A DNA stretch of 64,000 nucleotides, taken from assembly GCA_022747635.1 (NCBI GenBank), contig JAKTNV010000014.1, forward strand, positions 8,382,610-8,446,609. Direction: 5' to 3'. This DNA comes from Hetaerina americana. Taxonomy: Eukaryota > Arthropoda > Insecta > Odonata > Calopterygidae. Positions 1 through 12,600 of the stretch are shown piece after piece; the first letter of the stretch is position 1, and each line of letters opens with the position of its first letter. The translations under genes were made by a program, and so were the position numbers. The notes under the pieces are model-generated. The model had not been told where the DNA came from, made no database searches, and saw only the letters and a list, made by a program, of their open reading frames with translations.

Positions 1-59
1 AAATGGTTTTTAAAAAGAATAAAAAAGTCACGTGAGAGAGAATAATTGGTTTCGTGAGG

Positions 60-1020
60 CTGAACGGGAGGCGTAGTTGGTTTGGGTGCCGTGATGGGGA
101 GAGGCGCGGAACGTGGAGAGAGGAGCCAGCAAGGTGAGATAGAAAGGGAGTGAGATTGGGGAAGTTAGGGAGAAAGCATGAAGGGATTATTGTTGACGAA
201 CGGGAGAGTGAGAGGGAGAGAGAGGGTGGGAGGATTGGGATGAATGGGGAGGGGGGAAGGGTGAGGCTTAAAGGAAAAAAAAATAAAGACTCTCGAGGAA
301 GGCAGAGGGAACTGGATGAAGGGAATAATACATTGAGATTGGATGAATGAAGCAAGGTTGTGCGCGGGGAAGGTGAGTTTGTTCCATGAGATGGGAACGG
401 AGACGAAGAGAGGCACCGCGTCTCGAGGATGAGGAATTAGTCCGGGTGGAACGGGAGGGAGGCATGAGGGAAGGCGAGAGAGAATCGCGCGACGGGAAGA
501 ATTAGAGGAGGGCGGGGAGGGATGAGTCGGGGAGTGGATACGCGGGAAGGGGCTAATCTTGAGAATTAGTGACAGCGGAGGAAAGGGAGCGAAGAGAGGT
601 GGGCGGGCGGGTCCACAAGATGGTGGGCGAGATGGGAAAGGAGGGGAGGTGGGGCAGGAACCGTGAGCAAGGGACGTGATGGAATGGGGTGAGGGTGGGA
701 AAGCAGGGGTGGCGGGAGCGAGTTTTGAGAGATAAAGGGAAAGGCGGCGAGGGAGCGGTTTTGCGGGGGAGGATGGGGAATATGAGGGTGGGATTTGGCG
801 GGTGGGTGATGGTGGGTGCGAAATGAGGAAAAAGCGAAGGCGGACCGGTTGGGGAGCTGAATGAAAGGAGTCTGGCAGGAAAAAAAACTTTCTCGGGACG
901 GAGAGAGAGGGGGAGGGCAAGGCGTGGGACCCTTCGGAAATGGAGGCAGGAGGGCAAGGAGAAAAAAAATCAGGCGAGAGAGAGAGGTGGGGGGATCGAA
1001 GATGGAGCAAGAAATACGCT
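60..1020. other. Purine-rich, GC-richer island
   Basis: The plus strand is strongly G/A-biased for about 950 bases, with many GGGAG, GAGAG and GGCGG runs, against an AT-rich background. Because the minus strand then lacks A-rich stop codons, open frames of up to 281 codons appear there, but they translate to Ser/Pro/Leu/Phe-rich low-complexity protein with no domain. I read this as a strand-skewed sequence island rather than a gene. CpG dinucleotides remain common, so an unmethylated regulatory island is possible, though nothing else supports that. Confidence 0.6.
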
Positions 1021-2640
1021 TACAGAAAAAGCCATGTCGTAAGTGGGTGGAATATTGACGAAAGATAATAAGTTTCCCAATGAAAGTCCCCAACCTCGAC
1101 CAAGTTTTTATAGGCGAATGAAAACTGAGATTCCCAGCTTTCGCATACATTAAACACACTTTTTCTCTGCAGTAGAAATGAAATGGTTCCGTCGAAAACT
1201 TTTGAATTGCATCTCCGGATTTCATATCCGCATCCATTTGATAACCTAACCAAATTTTATTCATCCTTCTTTGAGTTTAGGATAAAAGTACAAAAACATC
1301 AATGCCATAAGCAATTTTTAAATTGGTGATTACGGCTGCCATTCTTAACGTGGTGAAATTACGTGGGGTAAAGGATGTTATCAAATTTTACCTTAGATAG
1401 CAGAGTAAATTAGACACAGCTCACTCAAAATTAAGTGAAGGACTGTACACAACTGAACAAAACATCTAAATTAAGAAAATTTACTCAATATTGGCGTCAT
1501 AATACGTTCCACCATATTTTATGACAGTTGAAGAAGTTTCCAACATTTAAAATAAGAAAGAAGTTCGACTGAGTCCGGGTAAATTCTTAGCTATGGTGCT
1601 GATGACAACATGACCTGAACCTTGGAACTTGAAATGATCAAACTGGGAGACTGGGAGGAATGGAGGCGTTAAAACTCATGTGATATCAGACTAATGGTGA
1701 CAAGTTTAGGCAATGAACATGATGGATGCAATGAATTAGGATTGGATACAAGGTTAGACATTACAGAAGGAAAACGAAGAAGATTCAACACTCATAAAAA
1801 ATGATTTGTAATTCAGAAAAAATATATTCAATCCAATAAATTTCAGTTTTGAATGTTAAAGGACAGTGAAATTAAAATCGATTGAGTACAATATGATTCG
1901 TATAGCTACAAAGTATTTTATATAAAAAATGTATACTACATGACGAAATGATAATGGTAGATAACTCAAGTCAAAATAAGAAAATAGCAACAGTAAAAAA
2001 GATTGAACCAGAGTATGAAAGAAGAGCGATGGTGAAAGCAATTATAAATGGAAAGCAGTTATACCTCCGCTGAGTTATAAGTCACCCATTAGAGTATGGT
2101 AAGTTTTTGATTAAATAAATATATGAAACGTACGGTTCGACAACTTGAACTCGGTATATGAATCTGAATTGATTGCTCTCAGGCCGCAGGTATAGAGAAT
2201 GAATAAATTGTATTGAGGGAAGAAAAAAAAAGTATCTATGCTAGAGGCAACTGTTGGGGGAATTTTAAATAATTCAGAATAGTTGCACGGAGGGAAAGGG
2301 AGAATAAACGATACGATACTGCAGAGTAGGTTAAAGGGAAACTTGTTTGACAGGGGTTAATATAAGGTAGCGGACAGCCTCATTTGGAACAGATCGCACA
2401 ATGAGAAGGAAAAGAATATAGTTCAGGGTTGGAAGCTTTTACCCTGCATAGAAATGTCTCATGGCTAAAAGCGATTCCCAAATGCAAAATCTAGTAGTAA
2501 TACCATTCATTAAAGACCTACAGCTGCAGTTGGAGTAAACTGCGTGATATTTCCTTCATAAAAAAACGTTATTAAGGTAAGAGATAATAACAGAAAGTTG
2601 ATGTGAGCAGCTGAGGTCTGAGTGGATCAGATAACCTATT
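1021..2640. other. No gene seen, AT-rich
   Basis: No open frame beyond about 80 codons and no recognisable repeat, RNA gene or transposon end. The frames present are short and of random composition. Confidence 0.5.
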
Positions 2641-3160
2641 TCACATAGCTACGACGGTACACAAGAGAAATACGTACGACGGTAGAGACGAGAGAGAAAG
2701 AGGAAAATAAAGCAGAGCCTTAGACTGGATTAGGCGCATTGACACACCAAGGCATTTGGAATGAGCGAGGAACGCAGGCAGGCACAGAAGGAAATCCGGA
2801 GAAGCGGGAGGTCGCGCAGGGAATTCGGAAGCAGCGTCATCTAGGCGACGGGAGAGGGAATGAGAGGGAGAAGGGAAAAGACTTGGAGAGGGTTCAAGGA
2901 AGAGGAAGAAACCTCCCTCTCTCTCTCTCCCCATCCACAGAAATAAGAGAAATAAATATTCAGCATAAAGGGAGGCACATGGGTGGGGGAGGAGGTGGGA
3001 AATTGATCTGGAATATGCGTCTTATGCGCATTTGTGTTCGTCTGCTGGATTTTATTTCCGCAAACCGCCCCTTTTTTCCCCTCTTCCCACCCCCTCCTTT
3101 CTCGGTATTCCGTTTCAGGCCCTTTCATTGTCATTCTTCCCATCCCCCGCACTGAAATAT
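2640..3160. other. Small skewed island, purine then pyrimidine
   Basis: Positions 2640-2930 are G/A-rich on the plus strand; 3050-3160 are C/T-rich. Overlapping frames of 97 to 139 codons occur on both strands with low-complexity Arg/Glu/Gly or Ser/Pro/Leu translations, so none is a credible gene. Confidence 0.45.
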
Positions 3161-5695
3161 ATGGAAGCACTAGAGAAATGGAAATAGGGAGAAGGGAGAC
3201 ATGACCCCTCACAGCACGCTTAGTAAGTCGCAAATCGACGCCATTGGGAGAAGTCATCAAGTGAAATGCTTTGCGTTAAAGGCTGCTGCATTTTGAAGTG
3301 CCATAAATATCATTATATCCTCTCCCATTCTATCCACGAAAAGTTAGAGCAAAATAATTAACATGGTGTTGTGGGGCAAGCGATCGCCTGACACCCCCCG
3401 CAGACCTCACAAGGAGTGAGCGGTCGAACAGCGGAAAGTTTACTCACCGTAGGAGCACCGAATAATACTACACGATTCAAATAACTTTCTCATATTCTAA
3501 TCAATCATAATTCGATCGGCAATCACTCTTTCATCGATACTTATAACTTACATTCTTTTCAGTAAAAAATCATCTTCGATTTTCATTGATTTCCGCTGGT
3601 GAGACAGCAATAAAATGGAAGAACATTTTGTGAACGAATCATTACACTTATCGCGTTAACACCCTTCCACATGTAAACACACTTTAGCATGCATATGGTA
3701 AATACCTCTAGTAAATGGATATTTCCCGACTCGCCTTTGAGAAAGTTAAATATGGCTATCGCTTCAGAAAGGTTGACTTAATATCAAGCGGGACAATTAC
3801 AATAAAAGATGTGTTTGATTAGGGAAAATTCACGACTTAAGTTACTTTGGAAACCTGCAAAAAAGAATGTGTGGATAAAATCAATCTTTCAATATCTGGT
3901 ACTCATTTTGCTCAAATCGTAAGAATTTAAATACTCGCTGTTTGGAATTAATTCGTCAATTCTTGCGATTTGGTCTTCTTGTAGCATGCTAAAACTGATG
4001 ACAAAAATGTTGTTCAACCCTAGGTTAACTTTCATTTAAAAATTTGGATTCCTTTTTCCTTTCACTTTTTTATTTAAGTACCTCTAATGCTAAAACTGAA
4101 ACCATAATGAAAAGTGAATTTGTTAAGAAATGTATTTCCCATTGACAAGTAGTTTAAAAAACAATGACGTTTTTCCAAAAGACAACTGATTATCTTAACA
4201 TAAATACTAGATACTGGAGACAGATTTTTTTTAATTCTTCTGGTCAAAATTCCCACTACTCTTATACATATATAGCTTATTCGTATTCAACACTTCAAAT
4301 GTAATCTGGCAAAGTTTAATCACATGCCCACGAACCTTGGAAAAATGAGGCCCAAACCCTCCATATTTAACAGGCTGTACATATGAGGAACATTAATCAT
4401 AATATTCTTATTGACCGAGACCCTGCGTAGCATCTTTCGATGCACTGAATCATTTATCATCTTTTGACGTGTTTGCTATCTCAACATTCAAGAAACTTCA
4501 TATCTTATGGGTTCATCAAAACATCCATTTTCTCGGTCTAAACTTGAATACGAGCCAACTTTTGCAATACACAATCATTTCTCTATTAATAAACATGAGA
4601 ATTCGGCATTCCAAAATGGATTCTATTAAAATACATCTTTATGGTCACTAAGTTTGTAATGGAAGACTCCAGTATTGAAACTTCAACCTATCACTACGGA
4701 CGAGTGGCACTCCGAACGGTTTGCACGAAAAAAATATAAAGTGCCATTTTTTAAGTCATAGTTTTCCACCTACTAGGCATTTAGGAATCTATTTTAAATT
4801 GCCAATAAAGAATATGCCATACATTTGTCTATATTTAAGGGAATAATTCAAAGAAAAAAACAACAATCTGTGGGAATTATACATAACATACATGTTTTCC
4901 ACTCATCCACTTCTCTGGACCCCTGATCCCCAATTAATGCCCCTACCCAAACCTTACAAAGGAACCACCCTTTCTCCTCCTGTCCCGCTCTTCCCTTCAA
5001 AAATCTATTATCCCCAACAACTCCTGTGCCCCAAGTCTTCCCATACTGTTGTGAACTGATGCCAAAAGAGATCGATTATGTGACAAACGGCATACTAAAA
5101 TCGTATTCGTTAGCAGCTATTAACCCCAACTCTGCCCCCTATCTTGCAATTTCGCCAGCTTGCCAAAAAAACATTTCCCAACCCTTTTTGAAGTAGTTTC
5201 GGCGCTGGATCGGGATAAGATTAAATACCTAAGCATATCCAATGATAAAAATCATTCTACAAATACAAGGTAATGGTAGAACCACGATCGCGCCAAATCC
5301 TTACGCTATTTATTTTAATAACAGATCTATCGCGGCGTGAATATACTTGACAATGGTGTCAAATCACTTAACACAACTCTACTTCAAAAATAATCAACTC
5401 AGGTTACAACGCAACTTGAGCTCATAATTAAAAGCTATTAGAGAATTGACAAAAGAGAAATTATATTGAACCTTTATTTCCCTATTGGTTTGTAAGGGGA
5501 GACGAGCGACAGCTAGGGTAATTTTTACGATCATAGATAGGTGAGTTACACGGTAAAGGTAGAATTTTTAGGAAATGATGAGAGGCTCAGAGAGAGCCAA
5601 TGCATCGGCGTCAAACAAAGATGCCGAAGGGTCCACAACTTAAAGTCCCATCCGACAGACGGAGCTCGGCCCGTTACGTTAGCCAAACCACTTAG
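3161..5695. other. No gene seen
   Basis: AT-rich DNA with frames of about 60 codons at most. A C/T-rich patch at about 4900-5050 resembles the other skewed islands on a smaller scale. Nothing else recognised. Confidence 0.45.
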
Positions 5696-5947
5696 ATTGA
5701 GGACTTCTTATCTAGCTATAAACAAAAAGTAGCCGTCGATGGGTTGAGTTCATTAGAGGCAAACGTAAATTCAGGATTACCACAGGGAAACATTTCCGGG
5801 CCCCTACTTTTATTTACATACATCGGTGAACTAAGTTCCCACGTTTGCTGCAGCCTTAAATTATTTCCTTACGACACAATGAATAAGAGAGAAAGAGGAA
5901 TGCTGGAAACTCTCAAGCAATTTAGATCCGATATCGAAGCGGTGTAA
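5696..5947 (+). pseudogene. Non-LTR retrotransposon reverse transcriptase fragment
   Basis: An open stretch of about 83 codons, entered at codon ATT after an in-frame TAG, matches the palm region of LINE (jockey/R1/CR1-like) reverse transcriptases. Visible landmarks in order are FLSSYKQKVAVDG, then NSGLPQGNISGPLLLFTYIGEL, corresponding to the usual SGVPQG...GPLLF..YIND block, then LKLFPYD at the position of the catalytic F-A-D-D motif. The second catalytic aspartate pair is changed (FPYD), so the domain would be inactive. The fragment stops at TAA 5945-5947 soon after the active-site block, and no endonuclease, 5' part or 3' tail is visible nearby. The full enzyme copies element RNA into DNA at a nicked target site; this is a dead internal fragment. 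Confidence 0.72.
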
Positions 5948-6220
5948 ACCATATTACAGAGCGAGGCTTCATATGACAGTCCTTGCTACATGAAAATAAG
6001 TGATGAAGCGAAGAATTTAACGTAAAACATAGGGATTTTGTTCAATTTTAAGTTCAGAATTGAGGCCTTCATATTTATAAAAAGTTAATATATTTGAGTG
6101 ATCAAAACACTAATAATCTATTCTTATTGATAATCACGTAAAAAGAAGGAAATCAGCGATGCAACAGAGCAATTAATGTTTAATACATAAAGATATCCTA
6201 CCCAAAATTTCAGAATTTAA
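5948..6220. other. No gene seen
   Basis: AT-rich sequence between the reverse transcriptase fragment and the tRNA-like sequence. It may hold the decayed 3' part of the LINE copy, but no motif shows this. Confidence 0.35.
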
Positions 6221-6224
6221 AAGG

Positions 6225-6300
6225 ACGCCTCGGTAGTTTAACTGGCTAAAGCAATTGGCCAGACATCGAGGGATCCGGGTGCGAATCCCGGTCATAACTA
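6225..6300 (+). repeat. tRNA-derived SINE head
   Basis: An internal RNA polymerase III promoter is visible: A box TAGTTTAACTGG at 6234-6245 (fits TRGYNNARYNGG) and B box GGTGCGAATCC at 6278-6288 (one base from GGTTCGANTCC). The T-arm CCGGG/CCCGG pairs perfectly. The 5' and 3' ends do not form a 7-bp acceptor stem, so I call a SINE head or tRNA pseudogene rather than a working tRNA. No SINE body or tail is evident downstream. Confidence 0.6.
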
Positions 6301-8062
6301 ATTGTAATATTACAAATCAAAATATGCAAGGGAGGTACTACGTAAAAGGATATGTTTAACATTAAATTCATACTCGTGCAGCTGAAATGCATTGTTCTCC
6401 AAACGATAACCTATGGTTGGCAAACACCATTTGCAACTCGAAATTACCATCTAGCAGAACCACGCTCACTATTTGCTATCTCTACACCATCAGCATGGCT
6501 GCTATGCTCTTCCAATGAAGCCAGGAAAAGGGAGGTTATTTCGTCCCTTGTTTTTCCTGTGGAAGTTGCCTTAACGTTATGACGCTCCGTACTAAGGGCA
6601 AAATTCAATCTCTCGGAAGGCAATTACTTTCGGCGCCTGTTTTTCCACATCTAGAATTCCATCAGAAGCCGCATGTATAATATTTATCACTTTTTTCTCC
6701 TTAATTATCCTGACAACGGAGCTCATTTAAATATGCATAGACTGGAAGAGCAAGATTGCTTTTGAGATTCCATCAGAAAACAAGAAAATAATCAATCCCT
6801 CTTTCATTTAAAAGTGACTAACATTGCTCAATAATAGTGTGCACTATACAAAAAATTATTGTTTGATATCTTTTCGCAGGTTTAATAGAGTTTAACCTAT
6901 TTAAAAAATATTTTAGTGGTCATCAAACGTGATTATATCATTTATTCCTCCATCACTAACAGAATTAATGCAGTCAATGACAATACAAAATCAAATCTTT
7001 TGCTAATTTACGCGTATTTTTCACGGCCGAAATGCCAAAATGGACATTCATATAAGCGAATGCCAAAATCGCCAAATATAAGCATCCTGTGATATGATTA
7101 CACTTTTTTCAAGAGAAGGATTATATCACCTACTCTGGATGAAATTTATTTGTATGCCTGCGTTTCAAACACATACATATGGACATGTGTAAATGCATAC
7201 AGATTAGTCATGTGTGTTTTGAGTTTGACGTTCCCTGCCCTAACAGCAGAATTAATATTTTGTTACATTACTGTGGACTTTTACTTCTTTTTTCTACTTT
7301 AGTTACAGAAACTCTGGGATATACTTTCAAAATACTTTTATTTAATTTAAGGCTTATATTTCTGAAATAAATTGCTATTCGCACTATAGTGTGAATATTT
7401 TGCTAATATAGTAAGATATCAGAACAGACATGATTATTAGATTGCAATATACTTTTAAGCATCGACTCGAGCAAATATCATCATAATTGTGGTAAAAATT
7501 GGAAATTTATTGACAATATGGTACATGCAGCTTTAAAGATCATTAAATTTGACCATAAAGAAAATGTAATTTTAAAAGGTGTGACATCAAGTAAAGGCTA
7601 GTAAAAGTGAATGACAAGAAGGGAGGAATGGTGCCATCTACCCCAGGGGCCATTAACTTCATCACCACTATAATCGATGTATAGTAATAATATTTTGATG
7701 TAATATCAACTTCCAACGACCTGAATTTTTCTTTAATACATCGACTACATATTATAATGATATAATTAAAGTTGGACTGCTGCTTGTAATGTCAAAATAA
7801 TGCTTGAAGATAAAAAAAACCTCTACCGTAAAAATAAATTCTGATATTTATACATATATTCTAATCGTTCTTTACCACCACCATTATAAATTTTCGTCTA
7901 TTTATTCATCAATTGCATGCGTATTGAACAAAAATTGAGTGATTTTAATCTGGATAGCTTTTACAAAAGCCCTCTCCATGACCTCTGAATCACTCATCTT
8001 GCATAATTTAGAGCGGCTTGATTTAAAAAAAATTTAAACCCGAAATCGCGATATTCAAAGTT
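6301..8062. other. No gene seen
   Basis: AT-rich; longest frames are about 60 to 76 codons with no recognisable domain. Confidence 0.45.
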
Positions 8063-8399
8063 TCATTGTCGAAAATGGAAAGCCGCCAAGACCGCGTCCA
8101 TTGGATTGCACGATAAGCTATGTGTGCAGGAGCATGAGTGAATTTCGGGGCGCCCTAGGGGAAGTTGGTGAAACAACAACCTTGTTCCCCAGAATTGGTT
8201 TCTCACCCAATTTCTCAGAGTACGATGGGATTGCAGGTCTATGCGTGTGTACATAGTACGTTGCCAGAGAGAAGCTTGATCGTTGCAAACACACGCCGTG
8301 GTAAAAAAAATCCAGGCCCAAACAAGATGCAGAACGGAAACAAACATACCTTACGACAAAATTGGTGAGATATATGTTTTTCAGATTTTTCTCGTTCAC
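8063..8399 (-). other. Overlapping unrecognised open frames
   Basis: Two minus-strand frames of 94 (8063-8347) and 93 codons (8118-8399) and one plus-strand frame of 67 codons (8165-8368) overlap in a slightly GC-richer patch. None resembles a protein I know, and frames open in three registers usually mean chance. No splice or promoter evidence was seen. Confidence 0.2.
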
Positions 8400-8814
8400 T
8401 TTTACTCAAGATAACTCATATTTGCTTTCAAACTTCTATCCCTCACACCATACACGTCACTGATATGCAATTTTCCTCGTTCAACATTACGGTGTGATCA
8501 AATTTTGACATCTCGAAAGTGTTATTGGCTCGCCATACTGATAAGCTTATATAATATTTGAAAAAATACGGCCGTAATGGTTTCATAAATGTATGAACTT
8601 TTTCATTTGCGAAACATCGTAATGGACTACATTTACGGCACGATGGTAAGAATTTGGTCTCTCTTTGAGTGGTTTATGCGATTGTTTTGCCATCAATTTA
8701 GTGTATTTTTAAATAAATCCGAAATTTATACTAGAGAAACCTTTTTATTTGAGAAACCTCAAATTTATCGTCGAAACTGTAAGAAAAACCACAACTATTG
8801 AAGATGCACAGTCA
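8400..8814. other. No gene seen
   Basis: One unrecognised plus-strand frame of 70 codons at 8589-8801, Phe/Ile/Arg-rich and without a domain. Confidence 0.35.
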
Positions 8815-8850
8815 TATGCGTGACATACCTTTCCAGGTATGTCACGCATA
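8815..8850. repeat. Perfect 16-bp hairpin, 4-nt loop
   Basis: Arms 8815-8830 and 8835-8850 are exact reverse complements around the loop TTCC. The stem holds GTGACATACCT. There is no T-run after it, so it does not look like a Pol III terminator, and it is too short for a typical animal pre-miRNA. Confidence 0.75.
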
Positions 8851-9357
8851 CGATATGACCTTTCCAGCTAGAATTTCTGTACACTTCGGTCATCACTGGA
8901 CGTAGTCCATAGAATTTCTCACAAAAGCCATCCAGCAGCGGCCACGGCATTCAAGCTTACTCAACTACGCGAACAATACTACCTACTATACTGAATATGT
9001 CCAACTATCCCATCGTTGAATGATAAAGTTAACAGCTAACCGTTAAATAAAAACCCAGCACTAAGAGCTCACTTGCCGGAGCTGTTTAAAAACATTACAA
9101 AAAATAAGTGGAATCCTCCTGAATTGAGCACCTTCATTAACTGCTATTAACTTCAGCCTTCATTGAAATCAGTATGTTACAATGAGAATAAATGTACAAA
9201 TTCACAGTAAAATGCCTTATTTCTGAACAGAGAGTCGAGAGTACAATATTTTTAGTCAAGGGGTAGCCATCTTAGGTTAGGTTAGAAATTCAGACAAATA
9301 TTATGAGTATTACTCGTATAGTCACTTCATTTCACATCGAACTCTTGCCTGCCGGGA
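8851..9357. other. No gene seen
   Basis: AT-rich. Contains TTAGGTTAGGTTAG at 9272-9285, just under three units of the insect telomere motif, too short to mean more than chance. Confidence 0.4.
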
Positions 9358-9392
9358 TTACTAATACCGGGCGTGCCACCCGGCATTAGTAA
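9358..9392. repeat. 14-bp inverted repeat, one mismatch
   Basis: Arm 9358-9371 (TTACTAATACCGGG) pairs with 9379-9392 (CCCGGCATTAGTAA) around a 7-nt loop, with one A/C mismatch. Local GC is higher than the surroundings. Possibly a relic of a small inverted-repeat element; no target duplication seen. Confidence 0.6.
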
Positions 9393-12240
9393 GACCCCCG
9401 CACCCGGTCACCTATCTGTAGCAATTTAAGATTCTAGACACTACATTGTTTTGAGAAACAGTAAATTGATAACTTACGCTACTTCTTTCGTAGCATAAAT
9501 TATATAAATAAAGTTACTAAATTGTCAAATGAAAGTGACCATTCTCTATCACAAGGGGTCAAAAAATTGGTCATCGAAGACTTCAAAACAGTAAAGAACA
9601 ACAATATTTTGATGCTGATCATTGTGAAACAGCGTCTGGAATTTTTATCGAAAACCTTAGAATATCGTCAATAAGTAAACTAAAAAATACCTTATAAATG
9701 CTAAACAATCAAATAACGAAGCTTACTAAGACGACGCCACGCCAGCTACTTAAACAGCCACTAGAGACCTAACAGAATCTTCAATATAAAGGAAATATAT
9801 TTCATTCATTCATTAATTATCAGAAAATTCGTTTTTTCTCTCAATGCTCTCTTATTCACTGGGCAACTTGCGTCTAGTCATAATAAAGAGCAAAAATCCC
9901 ACAAGTTGCCTAAAGATATAACGGTTCCCTTCAAAGAAACTTGGACATCAACAGAAGTAAGGAAACAATTATAAAACTAATACCCTGAAAACTACTCAGG
10001 GAGATATTCTCCTATGAAATCAAAGGTAATAACTATCTTTCAATCCCTATAACTGAAAAGAGACGTGTTGGACATTTTTGGCATAAACAGCTGTTTCTCA
10101 ATGACAAAGGTTGAATTCAATCTATGGCCACGTAAACTTTTTATATTAGAAGGTTAGTTTTCACCCTTTCATTTTCAACGAGGAAAAATTGCTATGTGAA
10201 AAAGAGATATGTAGGTACAGAAGGCCCCGGAAATAAGCATTTGGCAGAAGAAATCTTTCGCTTACACTCAAAATGAACAAATTTTGCCGTTGATGCTGCC
10301 AGTTTTACACCTTCTAAAATTAAAACAATTTTTTTTTCATGAAGCTTGAAGTACGTGGTGAATTCCTAACAATTTTGCTATCACTGCATCTCTCCTAAAT
10401 TTCATAACTTAATGCATTTTCTGTGGCCTGCAATATGTTTTCTTCTAACAACAGTAATTTGAATCCTGACACAGTCATGATTTCGTATTATATATTTTTG
10501 ATTGTGATGCCAAAAGCAAATTTAATTAGGTCACCGATCAACTACACTACAATCACAGTACAAAGTATGGTGGAATCTAGACATGTTTCTTGACTCGTTA
10601 AGCATTTTAACCGCCTACTAAGTTATAAAAATGGTTAAACTTTACAAATAAATTAACAAAACTTAGGGCATTTAAAAAATAACATGCCATTTTCACATTT
10701 TCTCGCGGATTGGTAATATTTGTGATGCAACAGTTCAAGTTACAATGCAAACTCTATAAAAGCGCCAACCCAGGAAGTTCAAGGTTCGTTTCAACACCGT
10801 TCTTAACTTGGATTTAACCTTGATTATAAAACAAGGAATAAAAATGAGGTTTGAATAGTTAATTCATCGCGTTTAGTTTTATGAGAGATTGCTTTTTTTA
10901 CTATCGGACTTTCCAAATGGGCTCCCCTAATACCACTTCAAGTTTTAAAAATACGAAAAAATTGGTACCCCCCCATCCCCCGTACGAATTTTTATTCATT
11001 CAAACTACATAATAGTCATCATCACGGATTAATAATGTTCATTTTTGAATAAAAATTATCTTAAATGTATATTTCCTTTGTTTACGTAGGATGATCGTCA
11101 TTAAGAGTACATTGTATTTTCGCGCTATTAATGCCATGGTATTACTGCGAAGAGATTTACGATAAAAATTTTAGTCGAATCATTGTTAGGGTGGACCGCG
11201 CTTTTGGCTGATCGAAGATTCAGGTTAATGTTTAATTTTAAGTGCGCTTTGTAATCAATGGCCATGTAGTTAACTTTCAAGACAATTACTGATTCTGGCC
11301 CCACTCAATCTTGTTTTAGTAGTTTTTATGTGGGCAGCTCATTACCCTTTCATATCTAAATTAGTACAGCGAAATGTTTGTAATTTCAATTTTGTAAAAT
11401 GTTTTCTAATGATCCCATTTTCTGTAAGTTTATGCGTTTATTCCTCAACAGTATTATTTTACTCTGTCAAGAACCTATGAGACATTTACCTGAACTACCT
11501 AAGTCTATCGATTGTGTAGATTTCGTTCTCGATTTCATTCATGATCACGTGTTATGAACTCGATAATTGGTTCCGAGCAGCTCTCTCGACTATCCTGTTC
11601 CGGTCAAACTTTTCATTTCCTAGCAGACCCTCTCACCGACATTTTCCATTAATTGCTTCTCATAGTTCATCTTAGATCTTCTTTTCTGATTCTTATCCTC
11701 TGATTTTCTTCAACTGTGGTATTTTACATAAATAAGAGATTGCAGAAAAATTCTAACACGCTCTGATGTTTCATTGTCACTATCTTAAAGCAGCTAACTG
11801 ATTTCCAAAATATCGAGGAGTTTCGGCAAAAATAAAGAAGTCTAATGTAGCATACATTTTAATATGATTTTCCTTTGATGCCCTCAATGAACTTCTTAAA
11901 TATAACGCATAATATATCATTAATTCATTATCCTCATTCTTTATTATTATGCTAATATTTTCGGTATATGGACAGTTCATATTCACCATCATTGACATAC
12001 TTCTCCTTTCTTTTGTTTCCCCTATTGCCTTTAAAGAAACTGGTAAGATATAGGTAATCCGGACCACATTATGCCGCTGGTCTAATCTCTCTAGCCTTCT
12101 ACAAACATCGTTTCAAGGACTACACGTAGGGGACCGCATCTTGAACGCAACAGGAAATCATTTCGATTTCCCGGGATAATCAGCGGGTATGCATAAACAG
12201 AAACCACGTAAATATCTGAAGCTGCATAGAGTCGCGTCTT
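9393..12240. other. No gene seen; one TATA-like site
   Basis: AT-rich with no frame above 95 codons. TATAAAAG at 10755-10762 is followed about 85 bases later by AAAATGAGGTTTGA, which could in principle be a very short first coding exon (ATGAG) with a donor GTTTGA, as in some insect cuticle genes. The donor is weak and no second exon was found, so this is only a note. Confidence 0.35.
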
Positions 12241-12244
12241 TATT

Positions 12245-12600
12245 GGAATCATGCCCCAGGCCGGCGAAATATCCTCAGTGGAGGGATGGAAGAGGAGTCG
12301 CTCTCAAAAGAAATGAAGAATAAACTTCCCATTATTATCCCATGCCTTGCAGAAGAAAAAACTAATCCAGAGCCACACAATGGGAAAATTGGAAATTCCT
12401 CCGCTTTTGTCGTATAGATTGCAGCGGATACGAGGGAAATTTCGTGTGCCGAGTGGGAGAGGAAAAGAGGGATATCATGTCCAGAGTTAGGCAGAGCAAA
12501 AGAGAGACGGAGGGAGGGCGAATGTGAGGGGAGGAGGGAGAAAGGAGTGGTGGGACAGATGCACAGATTGGGCCGGAGAATAATATTACTCGCGTTTATC
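12245..12600. other. Purine-rich island
   Basis: G/A-biased plus strand with GGAGGGAGG-type runs, densest at 12440-12560. A 117-codon minus-strand frame (12249-12602) translates to Ser/Pro/Leu-rich low-complexity sequence and I do not regard it as a gene. Confidence 0.5.

Noticed and set aside
165..1264. Minus-strand frames of 281, 232 and 134 codons in the left-edge island
   Set aside because: Several overlapping registers are open at once and all translate to Ser/Pro/Leu/Phe-rich low-complexity sequence, as expected from a purine-rich opposite strand.
6225..6300. A functional tRNA gene
   Set aside because: A and B boxes and the T-arm are good, but no 7-bp acceptor stem can be paired at the ends.
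9272..9285. TTAGGTTAGGTTAG as an interstitial telomere tract
   Set aside because: Fewer than three units, easily reached by chance in AT-rich DNA.
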